Below, one piece after another: positions 38,194 through 48,000 of a stretch of DNA of 64,000 nt. This DNA comes from Nocardioides alkalitolerans DSM 16699 (lineage in GTDB: Bacteria; Actinomycetota; Actinomycetes; Propionibacteriales; Nocardioidaceae): contig NZ_AUFN01000010.1 in assembly GCF_000426525.1 (NCBI RefSeq), positions 868,001 through 932,000 of the forward strand, given 5' to 3'. The position numbers and the translations under genes were made by a program. Below the pieces are notes generated by a model. That model did not search any database, was not told the origin of the DNA, and saw only the letters and a list, made by a program, of their open reading frames with translations. Position 1 is the stretch's first letter. The number at the start of each line of letters is the position of its first letter.

Positions 38194-38754
38194 GTGCCTC
38201 CGCCCGTCCCCGCCCCGCCGGACCCCACCGCCGCCGCCGTGGGCGCGCGCGTCCGGACCCTGCGCGAGGAGGCGGGCCACACCCTCAGCGCGCTCGCCCG
38301 GCTGGCCGGGGTCGGCAAGGCGTCGCTCTCCGAGCTCGAGCAGGGCCGGCGCAACCCCACCCTGGCGACGCTCTACGCCCTCGCCGGCCCCCTGGGCGTG
38401 CCCCTCGTCGCGCTCCTCGGCGACACCCCGGGCGCCACGACCGACGACGGCGCGCTCTCGGCCCGGCTGCTGCACGTCGACCGCACGAGCGACGACGACG
38501 GCACGACGACCACCGAGGTCTACTGGATCGAGCTGCCGCCCGGTGGGCACCGCTCCTCGCCGGCGCACCCGCCGGGCGTCGTCGAGCACGTGCTGGTCGT
38601 GCGGGGCGGGCTCACGGTGACGGTCGCGGGCGCCGACCCCGTCGACCTCGGTCCCGGGCGGTCGCACCGCTGGGGCGCGGACGTGCCCCACGCGTACGAC
38701 GGGGGCCCGCAGGGCGCGGCGGCGGTCGACACGATCGTCACCCGGGAGGCCTGA
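38194..38754 (+). CDS. XRE-family regulator with C-terminal cupin domain
   Basis: GTG 38194 gives 186 residues. The HTH_3 domain (about 14-70) reads VGARVRTLREEAGHTLSALA, GVGKASLSELEQGRRNPTLA; the cupin (about 100-180) has HPPGVVEHVLVVRGGLTVTV and DVPHAYDG. Such regulators usually sense a small metabolite in the cupin and control an adjacent transporter or catabolic gene, here benE. It is convergent with proB. Confidence 0.92.
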   Translation: MPPPVPAPPDPTAAAVGARVRTLREEAGHTLSALARLAGVGKASLSELEQGRRNPTLATLYALAGPLGVPLVALLGDTPGATTDDGALSARLLHVDRTSDDDGTTTTEVYWIELPPGGHRSSPAHPPGVVEHVLVVRGGLTVTVAGADPVDLGPGRSHRWGADVPHAYDGGPQGAAAVDTIVTREA

Positions 38755-38779
38755 GAGCCCGCCTGACCGTCGACGAGCC

Positions 38780-39898
38780 TCAGAGCACCACGAGGTCGTC
38801 GCGGTGCACGACCTCGCGCTCGTACGTCGCGCCGAGCGACTCGGCGAGCTCGCCGGTGCTGCGACCGACGAGCAGCGGGATCTCGGCGGCGTCGAAGTTG
38901 ACCAGACCGCGGGCGACGGCGCCGCCGTCGGGGCCGACCAGGTCGACCGGCTCGCCGGCGTGGAAGTCGCCGGTTGCACCCGTCACGCCCGCGGCCAGCA
39001 GGGACGCGCCGCGCTCCACGACGGCCCGCACGGCGCCGGCGTCGAGGAGCAGCGACCCCTTGGCCTCCGTGGCGTGACGCAGCCACAGCAGGCGGGTGGG
39101 GCGGCGCTGGCCGGTCGCGTGGAAGAGCGTGCCGACGCCCTCCCCCGCCAGGGCAGCGGCGGCCTGTGGGGCCGAGGTCAGGACGACGGGGATGCCGGCG
39201 CCGGTCGCGATCCGGGCCGCCTCGACCTTCGTCACCATGCCGCCGGTGCCCACGCCGGCCGACCCGACGGAGCCGATCGCCACGTCGGCGAGGTCGTCGT
39301 CGGTGCGGACGTCGCTCAGCAGCGTCGTGCCCGGCAGGGCGGGGTTGCCGTCGTACAACCCGTCGACGTCGGAGAGCAGCACCAGCAGGTCGGCGTGCAC
39401 GAGGTGCGCGACGAGCGCGGCGAGGCGGTCGTTGTCACCGAACCGGATCTCCTGGGTGGCGACCGTGTCGTTCTCGTTGACGATCGGCAGCACGCCCAGC
39501 TCGAGCAGCTTGGCGAAGGTCTGGTGGGCGTTGCGGTAGTGCGAGCGACGGGTGACGTCGTCGACCGTGAGCAGCACCTGCCCGGTCGTCACGCCGTACG
39601 CCGCGAGCGCCGCCGTGTATTGCGCGACCAGCAGTCCCTGGCCCACGGACGCGGCGGCCTGCTGCGCGGCGAGGCCCTTCGGGCGGCGACGCAGCCCGAG
39701 CGGCGCGAGGCCCGCGGCGATCGCGCCCGAGGAGACCAGCACGACCTCGGTGCCGGTGCGGTGCACCGCGACCAGCGCGTCGACGAGCGCCTGCAGGCGA
39801 CCGGGGTCGATGCCGCCGGCCGCGGTCGTCAGCGACGACGAGCCGACCTTGACGACGATCCGGCGGGCGCCCGTGACCTCGGCCCGGGTGCCGGTCAC
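38780..39898 (-). CDS. proB: glutamate 5-kinase
   Basis: GTG 39898 overlaps the obgE stop (GTGA). The 372-residue protein has an amino-acid-kinase domain ([59 protein letters not shown]) and a C-terminal PUA domain (about 280-360). It catalyses the first, proline-inhibited step of proline synthesis. The adjacent proA usual in other genomes is not in the window. Confidence 0.96.
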   Translation of the reverse strand: MTGTRAEVTGARRIVVKVGSSSLTTAAGGIDPGRLQALVDALVAVHRTGTEVVLVSSGAIAAGLAPLGLRRRPKGLAAQQAAASVGQGLLVAQYTAALAAYGVTTGQVLLTVDDVTRRSHYRNAHQTFAKLLELGVLPIVNENDTVATQEIRFGDNDRLAALVAHLVHADLLVLLSDVDGLYDGNPALPGTTLLSDVRTDDDLADVAIGSVGSAGVGTGGMVTKVEAARIATGAGIPVVLTSAPQAAAALAGEGVGTLFHATGQRRPTRLLWLRHATEAKGSLLLDAGAVRAVVERGASLLAAGVTGATGDFHAGEPVDLVGPDGGAVARGLVNFDAAEIPLLVGRSTGELAESLGATYEREVVHRDDLVVL

Positions 39899-41460
39899 TT
39901 CTTCTCGCGGGAGGGGTCGTCCTCGCTCCATCCGAGGTCCGCGGGCAGGGCCGGCTCCGGGGCACGGTCGGGGTCGTCGTCGCCGCCGATCTCGTAGGCC
40001 ATCGGGCCGTCGACCCGGCGGGCGACGTCGGCGCGGGCCTCGTGCTCCTCGCGGGTCTCGAACGCGTCGTCGATCGCGCGGCGGCGGCCACGGGCGGGGC
40101 GCTCCTCGGTGAAGCGCTGGTCCTCGCCGCGGCGGCCGAGCATCTCGGCGCCGGCGTCGATGCCGGGCTTGAAGTCGAACACCACGGAGTCGTCGGGGTG
40201 ACCGATGAGCACGGTGTCGCCCTCCCGGGCTCCGAGCGAGACGAGCTTGGCCTCGACGCCGAGCCGGTCGAGCCGGTCGGCGAGGAAGCCGACGGCCTCG
40301 TCGTTGCTGAAGTCGGTCTGGCGCACCCAGCGCTCGGGCTTGGTGCCCCGCACGCGCCAGCCCTCGCCCGTCGCCGTGACCGTGAAGTCGTCGCCGCCGG
40401 TCGCCGCCTTGGGGCGGATGACGATGCGCTCGGTCTCGACGACCGGCTTCTCGGCGCGGGCGGCCTCGACGATCGCGGCCATGGCGAAGGTCAGCTCGCG
40501 GACGCCGGCGCCGGAGGCCGCGGAGACCTGGTGCACCTCCAGGCCCCGGGCCTCGAGGTCCTCGACGACCATCTGGGCGATCTCGCTGCCGTCGGGCACG
40601 TCGACCTTGTTGAGGGCGACGAGACGCGGGCGGTCCTCGAGCCCGCCGTACCGGCTGAGCTCGTTCTCGATGACGTCGAGGTCGTCGGCGGGGTTGCGAC
40701 CCGGCTCGATGGTGGCGGTGTCGATGACGTGCACCAGGGCGGCGCAGCGCTCGACGTGGCGCAGGAAGTCGTGGCCGAGGCCGCGCCCCTCGCTCGCGCC
40801 CTCGATGAGGCCGGGCACGTCGGCGACGGTGAAGACCGTGTCGCCGGCGGTGACGACGCCGAGGTTGGGCACGAGGGTCGTGAAGGGGTAGTCGGCGATC
40901 TTCGGCCGCGCGCGCGACATCGACGCGATGAGGGAGGACTTGCCGGCGCTCGGGAAGCCCACGAGGCCGATGTCGGCCACGACCTTGAGCTCGAGCACGA
41001 TCGTGAGGTCGTCGCCCGGCTCGCCGAGCAGCGCGAACCCGGGGGCCTTGCGCTTGGACGACGCCAGCGCCGCGTTGCCGAGGCCGCCGCGGCCGCCCTG
41101 GGCGATGACGATCTCGGTGCCGGCCCCGACGAGGTCGATGAGCACCTCGCCCGTGTCGTCGCGCACGACGGTGCCGTCCGGCACGGTCAGCACCATGTCG
41201 GAGCCGTGGGTGCCGTTCTTGTGGGCACCGGCGCCGTGGCCGCCGCTCTCGGCCTTGCGGTGGGGGCTGTGGTGGTAGTCGAGCAGCGTCGTCACCTCGG
41301 AGGCGACGCGCAGGATGATCGACCCGCCCGGACCGCCGTTGCCGCCGTCGGGTCCGCCGAGCGGCTTGAACTTCTCCCGGTGCACCGAGGCGACGCCGTT
41401 GCCGCCCCGTCCTGCGCTGACGTGCAGCGTGACGCGGTCGACGAAGGTGGGCACGGCCAT
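39895..41460 (-). CDS. obgE: Obg/CgtA GTPase
   Basis: ATG 41460 follows AGGAGC. The 521-residue protein has the Gly-rich Obg fold (1-160), the G domain with G1 GFPSAGKS (168-175), G3 DVPGLIEGA and G4 NKVD, and a C-terminal OCT domain ([20 protein letters not shown]). An extra acidic/basic tail of about 90 residues, common in actinobacteria, makes it longer than E. coli Obg (390). It acts in 50S ribosome assembly and stress control, matching its place after rplU-rpmA. Confidence 0.96.
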   Translation of the reverse strand: MAVPTFVDRVTLHVSAGRGGNGVASVHREKFKPLGGPDGGNGGPGGSIILRVASEVTTLLDYHHSPHRKAESGGHGAGAHKNGTHGSDMVLTVPDGTVVRDDTGEVLIDLVGAGTEIVIAQGGRGGLGNAALASSKRKAPGFALLGEPGDDLTIVLELKVVADIGLVGFPSAGKSSLIASMSRARPKIADYPFTTLVPNLGVVTAGDTVFTVADVPGLIEGASEGRGLGHDFLRHVERCAALVHVIDTATIEPGRNPADDLDVIENELSRYGGLEDRPRLVALNKVDVPDGSEIAQMVVEDLEARGLEVHQVSAASGAGVRELTFAMAAIVEAARAEKPVVETERIVIRPKAATGGDDFTVTATGEGWRVRGTKPERWVRQTDFSNDEAVGFLADRLDRLGVEAKLVSLGAREGDTVLIGHPDDSVVFDFKPGIDAGAEMLGRRGEDQRFTEERPARGRRRAIDDAFETREEHEARADVARRVDGPMAYEIGGDDDPDRAPEPALPADLGWSEDDPSREKK

Positions 41461-41495
41461 GCGGGGGCTCCTGGGGAGTTCAGTTGGGGGAAAGC

Positions 41496-41530
41496 ACGAA
41501 GGGCGCCCCGGAGATCGGGACGCCCTTCGT
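41496..41530 (-). terminator. hairpin between rpmA and obgE
   Basis: ACGAAGGGCG (41496-41505) pairs perfectly with CGCCCTTCGT (41521-41530) around a 15-base loop, 28 bases after the rpmA stop. It would terminate or attenuate ribosomal-protein transcription before obgE. Confidence 0.7.
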
Positions 41531-41558
41531 AGAGATGCTGCGGAGAGAGAGCGTCAGC

Positions 41559-41813
41559 TCACTCGCCCGGGACGATGTTGACGACGCGACGCCCACGACG
41601 GGTGCCGAACTCGACGGCACCGGCCTGGAGGGCGAACAGCGTGTCGTCGCCGCCGCGGCCGACGCCGCTGCCCGGGTGGAAGTGGGTGCCACGCTGGCGG
41701 ACGATGATCTCGCCGGCGTTGACGGACTGGCCGCCGTAGCGCTTGACGCCCAGACGCTGCGAGTTGGAGTCGCGGCCGTTCTTGGTGGACGCGGCGCCCT
41801 TCTTGTGAGCCAT
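41559..41813 (-). CDS. rpmA: 50S ribosomal protein L27
   Basis: The 84-residue product, [20 protein letters not shown] and on through [20 protein letters not shown], is a full-length L27. Its N-terminus reaches the peptidyl-transferase centre. There is no N-terminal cleavage extension of the Firmicute type. It lies 53 bp after rplU. Confidence 0.99.
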   Translation of the reverse strand: MAHKKGAASTKNGRDSNSQRLGVKRYGGQSVNAGEIIVRQRGTHFHPGSGVGRGGDDTLFALQAGAVEFGTRRGRRVVNIVPGE

Positions 41814-41866
41814 GAGTTCAGTCCTTCAGTGAAGTCGAGCGGAGGTGACGAGTCTCGGGACGAGGC

Positions 41867-42169
41867 TCAGACGGAGATGTCGGTGACCTTGACCTGGGTG
41901 TACTTCTGGCGGTGACCCTGGCGCTTCTTGTAGCCGGTCTTGTTCTTGTACTTCTGGATGACGATCTTCGGGCCCTTGGTCGCGCCGAGCACCTCGACCG
42001 TCACGGACGCCTTGTCGAGCTTCGTGGCCGTGACCTTGTCACCGTCCACGACGAGGACCACGGGGAGGGTGACGGAGTCACCGACGGCCACCGTGCTCTT
42101 GTCGATCTCGATGACGTCGCCCACGGCAACCTTCTGCTGCTTGGCGCCTGCGCGCACGATCGCGTACAC
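41867..42169 (-). CDS. rplU: 50S ribosomal protein L21
   Basis: I chose GTG 42169 (100 residues, [18 protein letters not shown]) because AAGGAG lies five bases upstream and the length fits L21 (about 103). ATG 42187 would add six residues not seen in the family. Conserved features include [17 protein letters not shown] [20 protein letters not shown] near the C-terminus, which binds 23S rRNA. It is the first gene of rplU-rpmA. Confidence 0.97.
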   Translation of the reverse strand: MYAIVRAGAKQQKVAVGDVIEIDKSTVAVGDSVTLPVVLVVDGDKVTATKLDKASVTVEVLGATKGPKIVIQKYKNKTGYKKRQGHRQKYTQVKVTDISV

Positions 42170-42318
42170 CGCGGTCTCCTTCGTCATTGCTTGTCTCATC
42201 ACGCATCGGGGGTTCTGCTGGACCGCACAGCGCGACGTCCAGGTCGAGAAGACCCGGGCGTCGTACGCCGGAGCGCGGCGCCACGCAGAGACGGCGCACC
42301 TGAGCACACCGAGGAGCA

Positions 42319-42347
42319 ATACTACGGACGCCGACCGGTTACCGCAA
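42319..42347 (-). promoter_or_regulatory. predicted housekeeping promoter of rplU-rpmA
   Basis: On the minus strand TTGCGG (42347-42342) and TAGTAT (42324-42319) are separated by exactly 17 bases. This gives a leader of about 140 bases before the rplU GTG. It is one of the best -35/-10 pairs in the window and sits in a locally AT-rich patch. The leader may carry translational control, but no structure is obvious. Confidence 0.65.
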
Positions 42348-42391
42348 AACGGCCTCGACCGGTCGCGCGACCCGCCGACCATCATGGGCCC

Positions 42392-43462
42392 TCACCGCTC
42401 GACGAGGAAGTCGGCGACCAGCTCGTGGTAGCCCGGGGGCCGCAGCAGGAACGAGTCGTGGCCCCACGGCGAGGCGACCTCGTGGTGCCGGACGGCGAGC
42501 CCCGCCGCCCCCAGGTGCTCCGCGATGCGGGCCGAGTGCGCCGTGCCGAAGCGCCAGTCGGAGTCGAAGCTGATCAGGAGCACCCGGGGCGCGCCACCGG
42601 CGACGGCCGGCGCGAACGCGGGGTCGGCGAACGGGTCGAACGAGTCGAGCAGGCGCGTCAGCACGAGGTAGGAGCCGGCGTCGAAGCGGTCGACGAACAC
42701 GTCCCCTTGGTGCTGCAGGTAGCCCTCGATGCCGGCGCGGCCGTACTTCTCCTCCAGCCCCTGCGCGGAGACGTACGTGAGGTGGGCCGCCATCCGGGCG
42801 ACCTTGAGCCCGCGGTCCGGCCGGACGCCTACCTCGGCGTACCGGCCGCCCCGGTAGTCGGGGTCGCTCGTGATGGCCTCGCGTGCGATCGCGGAGAAGC
42901 CGATGTTCTCGGCGGTGAGGAGCGACGTCGCGGCGACGAGCACCGCGCGGTCGAGCCGCCCGGGCTCGTCGGCCAGCCACTGCAGCACCTGCATCCCGCC
43001 CAGGGAGCCGCCCACCCCGGCGTGCAGCCGCCCGACACCGAGCACGCCCAGCAGCCGCCGGTGCACCTCCACGAGGTCACGCACGTGGAGGTCGGGGAAG
43101 TCGGGCCCGTACGGCGCTCCCGTCGCCGGGTCGGTCGACGACGGGCCCGTCGTGCCGCGGCACCCGCCGAGCAGGTTCGGCGAGACGACGAAGAACCGGT
43201 CGGTGTCGACCGCCCGCCCGGGGCCGATGAGGTTGTCCCACCAGCCCCGGCGCGACGGGTCGCCGTGGTGGCCGGCGGCGTGGGCGTCGCCGGTGAGGGC
43301 GTGCGCCACCAGCACGACGTTGTCGCGCGCCGGGGCCAGGTCGCCGTACGTCTCGTAGGCCACCTCGACGTGGGTGAGCACTCCCCCGCCGACCAGCCGG
43401 AGCGGGTCGGCGGGCGTGGCGACGACGGCTGTCCGCGTCTCCACCCGGCCGAGCCCGCTCAT
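42392..43462 (-). CDS. metX: homoserine O-acetyltransferase
   Basis: ATG 43462 starts a 356-residue alpha/beta-hydrolase-fold enzyme. It has VEVAYETYGDL, NVVLVAHALTGDAHA, SPNLLGGCRGTTGPSS and the nucleophile Ser153 in GVGGSLGGMQ. The Asp in FDSDWRFG and His in PWGHDSFL complete the triad. It acylates homoserine to feed the MetY enzyme encoded immediately upstream (24 bp gap). Succinyl versus acetyl donor cannot be settled from the motif alone; actinobacterial MetX normally uses acetyl-CoA. Confidence 0.95.
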   Translation of the reverse strand: MSGLGRVETRTAVVATPADPLRLVGGGVLTHVEVAYETYGDLAPARDNVVLVAHALTGDAHAAGHHGDPSRRGWWDNLIGPGRAVDTDRFFVVSPNLLGGCRGTTGPSSTDPATGAPYGPDFPDLHVRDLVEVHRRLLGVLGVGRLHAGVGGSLGGMQVLQWLADEPGRLDRAVLVAATSLLTAENIGFSAIAREAITSDPDYRGGRYAEVGVRPDRGLKVARMAAHLTYVSAQGLEEKYGRAGIEGYLQHQGDVFVDRFDAGSYLVLTRLLDSFDPFADPAFAPAVAGGAPRVLLISFDSDWRFGTAHSARIAEHLGAAGLAVRHHEVASPWGHDSFLLRPPGYHELVADFLVER

Positions 43463-43486
43463 CGGACGCGCGTCACTTCGTCCGCG

Positions 43487-44773
43487 TCACTTCGCCTGGG
43501 CGAGCGCCTGCTCGAGGTCCGCGATCAGGTCGTCGGCGTTCTCGATGCCGACGGACAGCCGCACGAGGTCCTCGGGCACGCCGGCGGCCTCGAGCTCGGA
43601 GGGCGTCAGCTGGCTGTGGGTGGTGGTGGCGTTGTGGATGGCGAGCGACTTGGCGTCGCCGATGTTCGCCAGGTGGCTGAACAGCTCGAGCGCCTCGACG
43701 AACCGTCGGCCGCCGTCGCGCCCGGACGTCAGACCGAAGCTGACGAGCCCGCCGTACCCCTTGCCGGTGAAGATGCGGTCGGCGACGGCCTTCGACGGGT
43801 CGCCCTCGAGGCCGGGGTAGCTGACCCAGGACACGGCGTCGTGCCCCTGGAGGTACTGCGCGATCTTCAGCGCGTTCTCGCTGTGGCGCTCCATGCGCAG
43901 GTGCAGGGTCTCGAGCCCCTGGAGGAACAGCCAGGAGTTGAGCGGCGCGACGGCCGCGCCCGTGTTGCGGAGCAGGACGGTCCGCGCGCGGATGATGTAG
44001 GCCAGGTTGCCGACGGCCTCCGTCCACACGACGCCGTGGTAGGCGCCGTCGGGCTGCGTGAGCCCGGGGAAGCGCTCGGCGTGCGCCGTCCAGTCGAAGG
44101 CGCCGGAGTCGACGATGACGCCGCCGACCGACGTGCCGTGGCCGCCGATGTACTTCGTCGCCGAGTGCACCGCGACGTCCGCGCCGTGGTCGAAGACACG
44201 GGCGAGGTAGGGCGAGGGCGTCGTGTTGTCGACGACCAGCGGGAGGCCCTGCGCGTGGGCCGCGTCGGCCCAGGCGCGGATGTCGACGACGTTGAGCCGC
44301 GGGTTGCCGATGGTCTCGGCGAAGACCAGCTTGGTCCTCTCGTCGACGGCGGCGGCGAGCTCGTCCGGCTTCTCCGGGTCGACGAACCGGACCTCGATGC
44401 CGAACTGCGGCAGCGTGTGGGCGAACAGCGCGTAGGTGCCGCCGTACAGCGTGGAGAGCGCCACGATGTTGTCGCCCGCGTAGGTCAGGTTCAGCACGGC
44501 GTAGGTGACGGCCGCCGAGCCGGACGCCGTCGCGAGCGCGCCGACACCGCCCTCGAGCTGGGTGAGGCGCTCCTCGAACACCGACTGGGTCGGGTTCATG
44601 ATCCGCGTGTAGATGTTGCCGGGCTCCGCCAGCGAGAACAGGTTGGCGGCGTGCTCGGTGTCGTCGAAGACGTACGACGTCGTCTGGTAGATCGGCACGG
44701 CCCGGGCGTTGGTGGCCGGGTCGGCCTCCTCCTGGCCGGCGTGCACCGTCACGGTCTCGGGGCGGTAGGACAT
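43487..44773 (-). CDS. metY: O-acetylhomoserine aminocarboxypropyltransferase (sulfhydrylase)
   Basis: I chose ATG 44773 (428 residues), with GAGGT seven bases upstream. It is a Cys/Met-metabolism PLP enzyme: VHAGQEEADPATNARAVPIY, GNIYTRIMNPT, ATASGSAAVTYA and the PLP Lys207 in SATKYIGGHGTSVGG. It joins sulfide to O-acetylhomoserine to make homocysteine. It is cotranscribed with metX. An 11-base unit (GAAGTGACGCG) is duplicated across its stop codon. Confidence 0.95.
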   Translation of the reverse strand: MSYRPETVTVHAGQEEADPATNARAVPIYQTTSYVFDDTEHAANLFSLAEPGNIYTRIMNPTQSVFEERLTQLEGGVGALATASGSAAVTYAVLNLTYAGDNIVALSTLYGGTYALFAHTLPQFGIEVRFVDPEKPDELAAAVDERTKLVFAETIGNPRLNVVDIRAWADAAHAQGLPLVVDNTTPSPYLARVFDHGADVAVHSATKYIGGHGTSVGGVIVDSGAFDWTAHAERFPGLTQPDGAYHGVVWTEAVGNLAYIIRARTVLLRNTGAAVAPLNSWLFLQGLETLHLRMERHSENALKIAQYLQGHDAVSWVSYPGLEGDPSKAVADRIFTGKGYGGLVSFGLTSGRDGGRRFVEALELFSHLANIGDAKSLAIHNATTTHSQLTPSELEAAGVPEDLVRLSVGIENADDLIADLEQALAQAK

Positions 44774-44812
44774 GGCGAGCACCTCACTGTGTGTCGTGGA
44801 TGTTACGTAATG

Positions 44813-44835
44813 TCGATCAACCTAGTGTTGATTGA
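44813..44835. promoter_or_regulatory. operator-like dyad upstream of metY
   Basis: TCGATCAAC (44813-44821) and GTTGATTGA (44827-44835) form 9-bp arms with one mismatch around CTAGT. TTACGTAA lies next to it at 44803-44810. The patch is markedly AT-richer than its surroundings and sits 40-62 bases upstream of metY, so a methionine-regulator site overlapping the promoter is likely. I see no SAM riboswitch. Confidence 0.5.
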
Positions 44836-44903
44836 CGGGGCCGCGCCGGGGTCCCGAGGTGTGGACGAGGTGGACACGTGCGGCGAGGAGCGACCTCGCC
44901 CGG

Positions 44904-45036
44904 GACACGCAGGAGGGGCGGCCCGGACGTGCTGGCCGGTGAGTGTGGCGGACCGATACCGGCCGGGGCTCCCCGGAGGCACATCCGTCCGCCACGCATC
45001 CGTCGACCGTCGGCGACACGCAGGAGGGGCGGCCCG
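44904..45036. repeat. pair of 22-bp direct repeats downstream of rne
   Basis: GACACGCAGGAGGGGCGGCC plus two further bases (CG) occurs at 44904-44925 and again at 45015-45036, identical in both. The second copy forms the left arm of the rne terminator. The intervening DNA has no gene. The arrangement suggests partial duplication of the terminator. Confidence 0.75.
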
Positions 45037-45077
45037 TACGACGCGACGCGAGGCCGGGTCGTGCGGACCGCCCCTCC
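45023..45077 (-). terminator. rne terminator hairpin
   Basis: Arms 45023-45042 and 45058-45077 pair over 20 bp with two mismatches (GGAGGGGCGG against CCGCCCCTCC at the base) around a 15-base loop, starting 16 bases after the rne stop. The stem is very stable and, as elsewhere here, lacks a T run. Confidence 0.75.
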
Positions 45078-45092
45078 GGGGTGGTCGGGGGA

Positions 45093-48000
45093 TCAGGCCG
45101 AGGTGCCCGACCCGCCACGCTTCGCGCCGCCCCGCGTGCGGGTGACGACGGTGACGGCCGGGGCCGCCTTGGTCTCGACCGGCGCCGGGGCCTCGGCGGC
45201 GTCGACCGTCATGACGACGGCCTCGCGCGTCGGGGTCACCGTCGCCGTGCGGGCGACCCGGCGGGTGGTCGTGGTGACCGTCCCGACCTTGGGCTTCTCG
45301 ACCGGCTCGGCCACGACGGGCTCCGCGACGACGGGCTCGTCGACCGGCGCCACCGGAGCCTCCGCGACGGGCGCCTCGGCGACCGGCGCCTCGGTGACCT
45401 GGGCCGCAGGGGCGTCCGCCTCGTCGGTCTGCTCGTCGGCCTGCTCGACCGGCTCCGACCGCTCGGACCGACGCGAGCGCCGGGTCCGGGTGGTGCGCTG
45501 CACCACGGGGGGCGCAGCAGCCTCGGTCGCCGCCTCGGTGCTCGTCCCGCTCGTCTCGGGCTCGGACGCCTCGGGCACGGCCGACTCGGCGGTGGTCGAC
45601 GTGATCTCGGTGTCCGTGGAGTCCACGGCCTCGAGGTCGTCCAGCTCGTCGAGCGGCGGGCGATCGGCGTTCTCGGCCTTGGCCATCGCGGCGACGGCGG
45701 CCGGCGTCGGGATCGGCTTCGCCGCTCCCCCACCGTTCTGGCCGCCGTTGCCGCCCTGGCGGCGGCCCCCGTCCTGGTTGCCCTGGTTGCCCTGGGTGTC
45801 CTGGTCCCCGCCACGACCGCGGCCGCGACCACGACGACCGCCGCTGTCGCGCGCACCGCCGTTCCCGCCGCCGTTGCCGCCGCCGTTGCCGCCGCCACCG
45901 CGGCGGTCGTCGTCGCCGTTGCGGGCGTTGTCGACCGGGTGGTCGTGCAGCACGAGGCCGCGACCCTGGCAGTGCGTGCAGTTCTCGCTGAAGGCCTCGA
46001 GCAGGCCGGTGCCGATGCGCTTGCGCGTCATCTGCACGAGACCCAGCGAGGTGACCTCGGCGACCTGGTGGCGGGTGCGGTCACGGCTGAGGCACTCGAC
46101 CATCCGACGCAGCACGAGGTCGCGGTTCGACTCGAGCACCATGTCGATGAAGTCGACGACGATGATGCCGCCGATGTCGCGCAGCCGCAGCTGGCGCACG
46201 ATCTCCTCGGCCGCCTCGAGGTTGTTCTTGGTGACGGTCTCCTCGAGGTTGCCGCCCGAGCCGGTGAACTTGCCGGTGTTGACGTCGACGACCGTCATGG
46301 CCTCGGTGCGGTCGATGACGAGCGAGCCGCCAGAGGGCAGCCAGACCTTGCGGTCGAGGCCCTTCGCGATCTGCTCGTCGATGCGGTACTTCTCGAACAC
46401 GTCCTTCGAGATGTTCGCCGACGTGTCGTGCTCGAACTTCTCGAGGCGCGGCGCGAGGTCGGGGGCGACGTGCTCGACGTACGACGACACCGTCTCCCAG
46501 GCGTCGTCGCCCTCGATGACGAGCTTGCTGAAGTCCTCGGTGAAGAGGTCCCGCACCACCTTGAGGGTGAGGTCGGGCTCGCCGTACAGCAGCTGCGGCG
46601 AACCGCCCTTGCCGGACGCCTTCTCCTCGATGTCCTCCCAGCGGGCCTTGAGCCGCTCGACGTCGCGGGTCAGCTCCTCCTCGCTGGCACCCTCGGCGGC
46701 CGTGCGCACGATGACGCCGGCCGTGTCGGGCACGATCTCCTTGAGCAGCGCCTTGAGGCGCGAGCGCTCGGTGTCGGGCAGCTTGCGCGAGATGCCGCTG
46801 GTGGTGCCGTCCGGCACGTAGACGAGGAAGCGACCGGCCAGGCTGATCTGGCTGGTGAGGCGGGCGCCCTTGTGGCCGATCGGGTCCTTGCTGACCTGCA
46901 CGAGCACGGTCTGGCCCGAGGAGAGCACCTGCTCGATCTTGCGGGGCGCGCCGTCCTTGTGGCCGAGCGCCGACCAGTTGACCTCACCGGCGTACAGGAC
47001 GGCGTTGCGCCCCTTGCCGATGTCGATGAACGCGGCCTCCATCGAGGGCAGCACGTTCTGCACGCGGCCGACGTAGACGTTGCCGATCAGCGACGTCTGC
47101 GACTCGCGGTTCACGTAGTGCTCGACGAGCACCTTGTCCTCGAGCACCGCGATCTGGGTGAGGTCGTCGCGCTGGCGCACGACCATGACGCGGTCGACGG
47201 CCTCGCGGCGGGCCAGGAACTCGGCCTCGCTGACGATCGGCACGCGACGGCGACCGGCCTCGCGGCCCTCGCGGCGGCGCTGCTTCTTCGCCTCGAGCCG
47301 GGTGGAGCCGTGGATCGAGGTGATCTCGTCCTCGGCCTGGCGGGCGGTGCGCACGCGGGTGACCGTGCCGGCCGGGTCGTCCCCGCCGTTGTCGCTGCTG
47401 CCACCACCGTCACCGCTGCGGCGACGACGGCGACGGCGGCGCGACGAGCCGCTGCCCTGGCCGCCCTCGTTGTCGTTGTCGTCCGAGTCGTCGTCGGAGT
47501 CGTCGTCGGAGTCCGACGAGTCGTCGGCGTCGGACGTGCCGGCGTCCTTCGGGGCGTTGCGGCCCGGACGGTCGTTGTCGCTGCCGGAGTCGTCGGACGA
47601 GTCGGAGTCGTCGGACCCGCCACCGCCACCGGACTTGCGGCGACGGCGACCACCGCGACGGCGCCGGCGCCGGCCGCCGCCCGTATTGCTGTCGTCGTCG
47701 GAGTCGTCCGCGTCGTCGTTCGTGTCGTCGTCGGAGTCGTCGTCCGAGTCCGCGGGGTCGTCGCTCTCGTCGTCAGCGCTGGGGGCGTCCGTGACGACCG
47801 GGGTCTCGACGGGCGCCTCGGCCACGGCCTCCTCGTCCTCGTCGGTCTCCTCGGCGGGGGTCTCGACGACCGGGGCGGGCTCGGCCTTCTTGCGCGTACG
47901 CCGACGCACCGGCGTCGTCGGCTCGGGGGCCTGGAACAGGGGGACGGAGATCGCACCGCCGACGGTCGTGGCCTCGGCGGTCTCGGGGGTCTCGGGGGTC

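Noticed and set aside
44774..44900. SAM riboswitch upstream of metY
   Set aside because: The leader is too short and no aptamer-like conserved segments are present; only protein-operator-like dyads are seen.
41912..45145. A 1077-residue plus-strand frame over rplU, metX and metY
   Set aside because: Antisense shadow; all three genes on the other strand are unmistakable.
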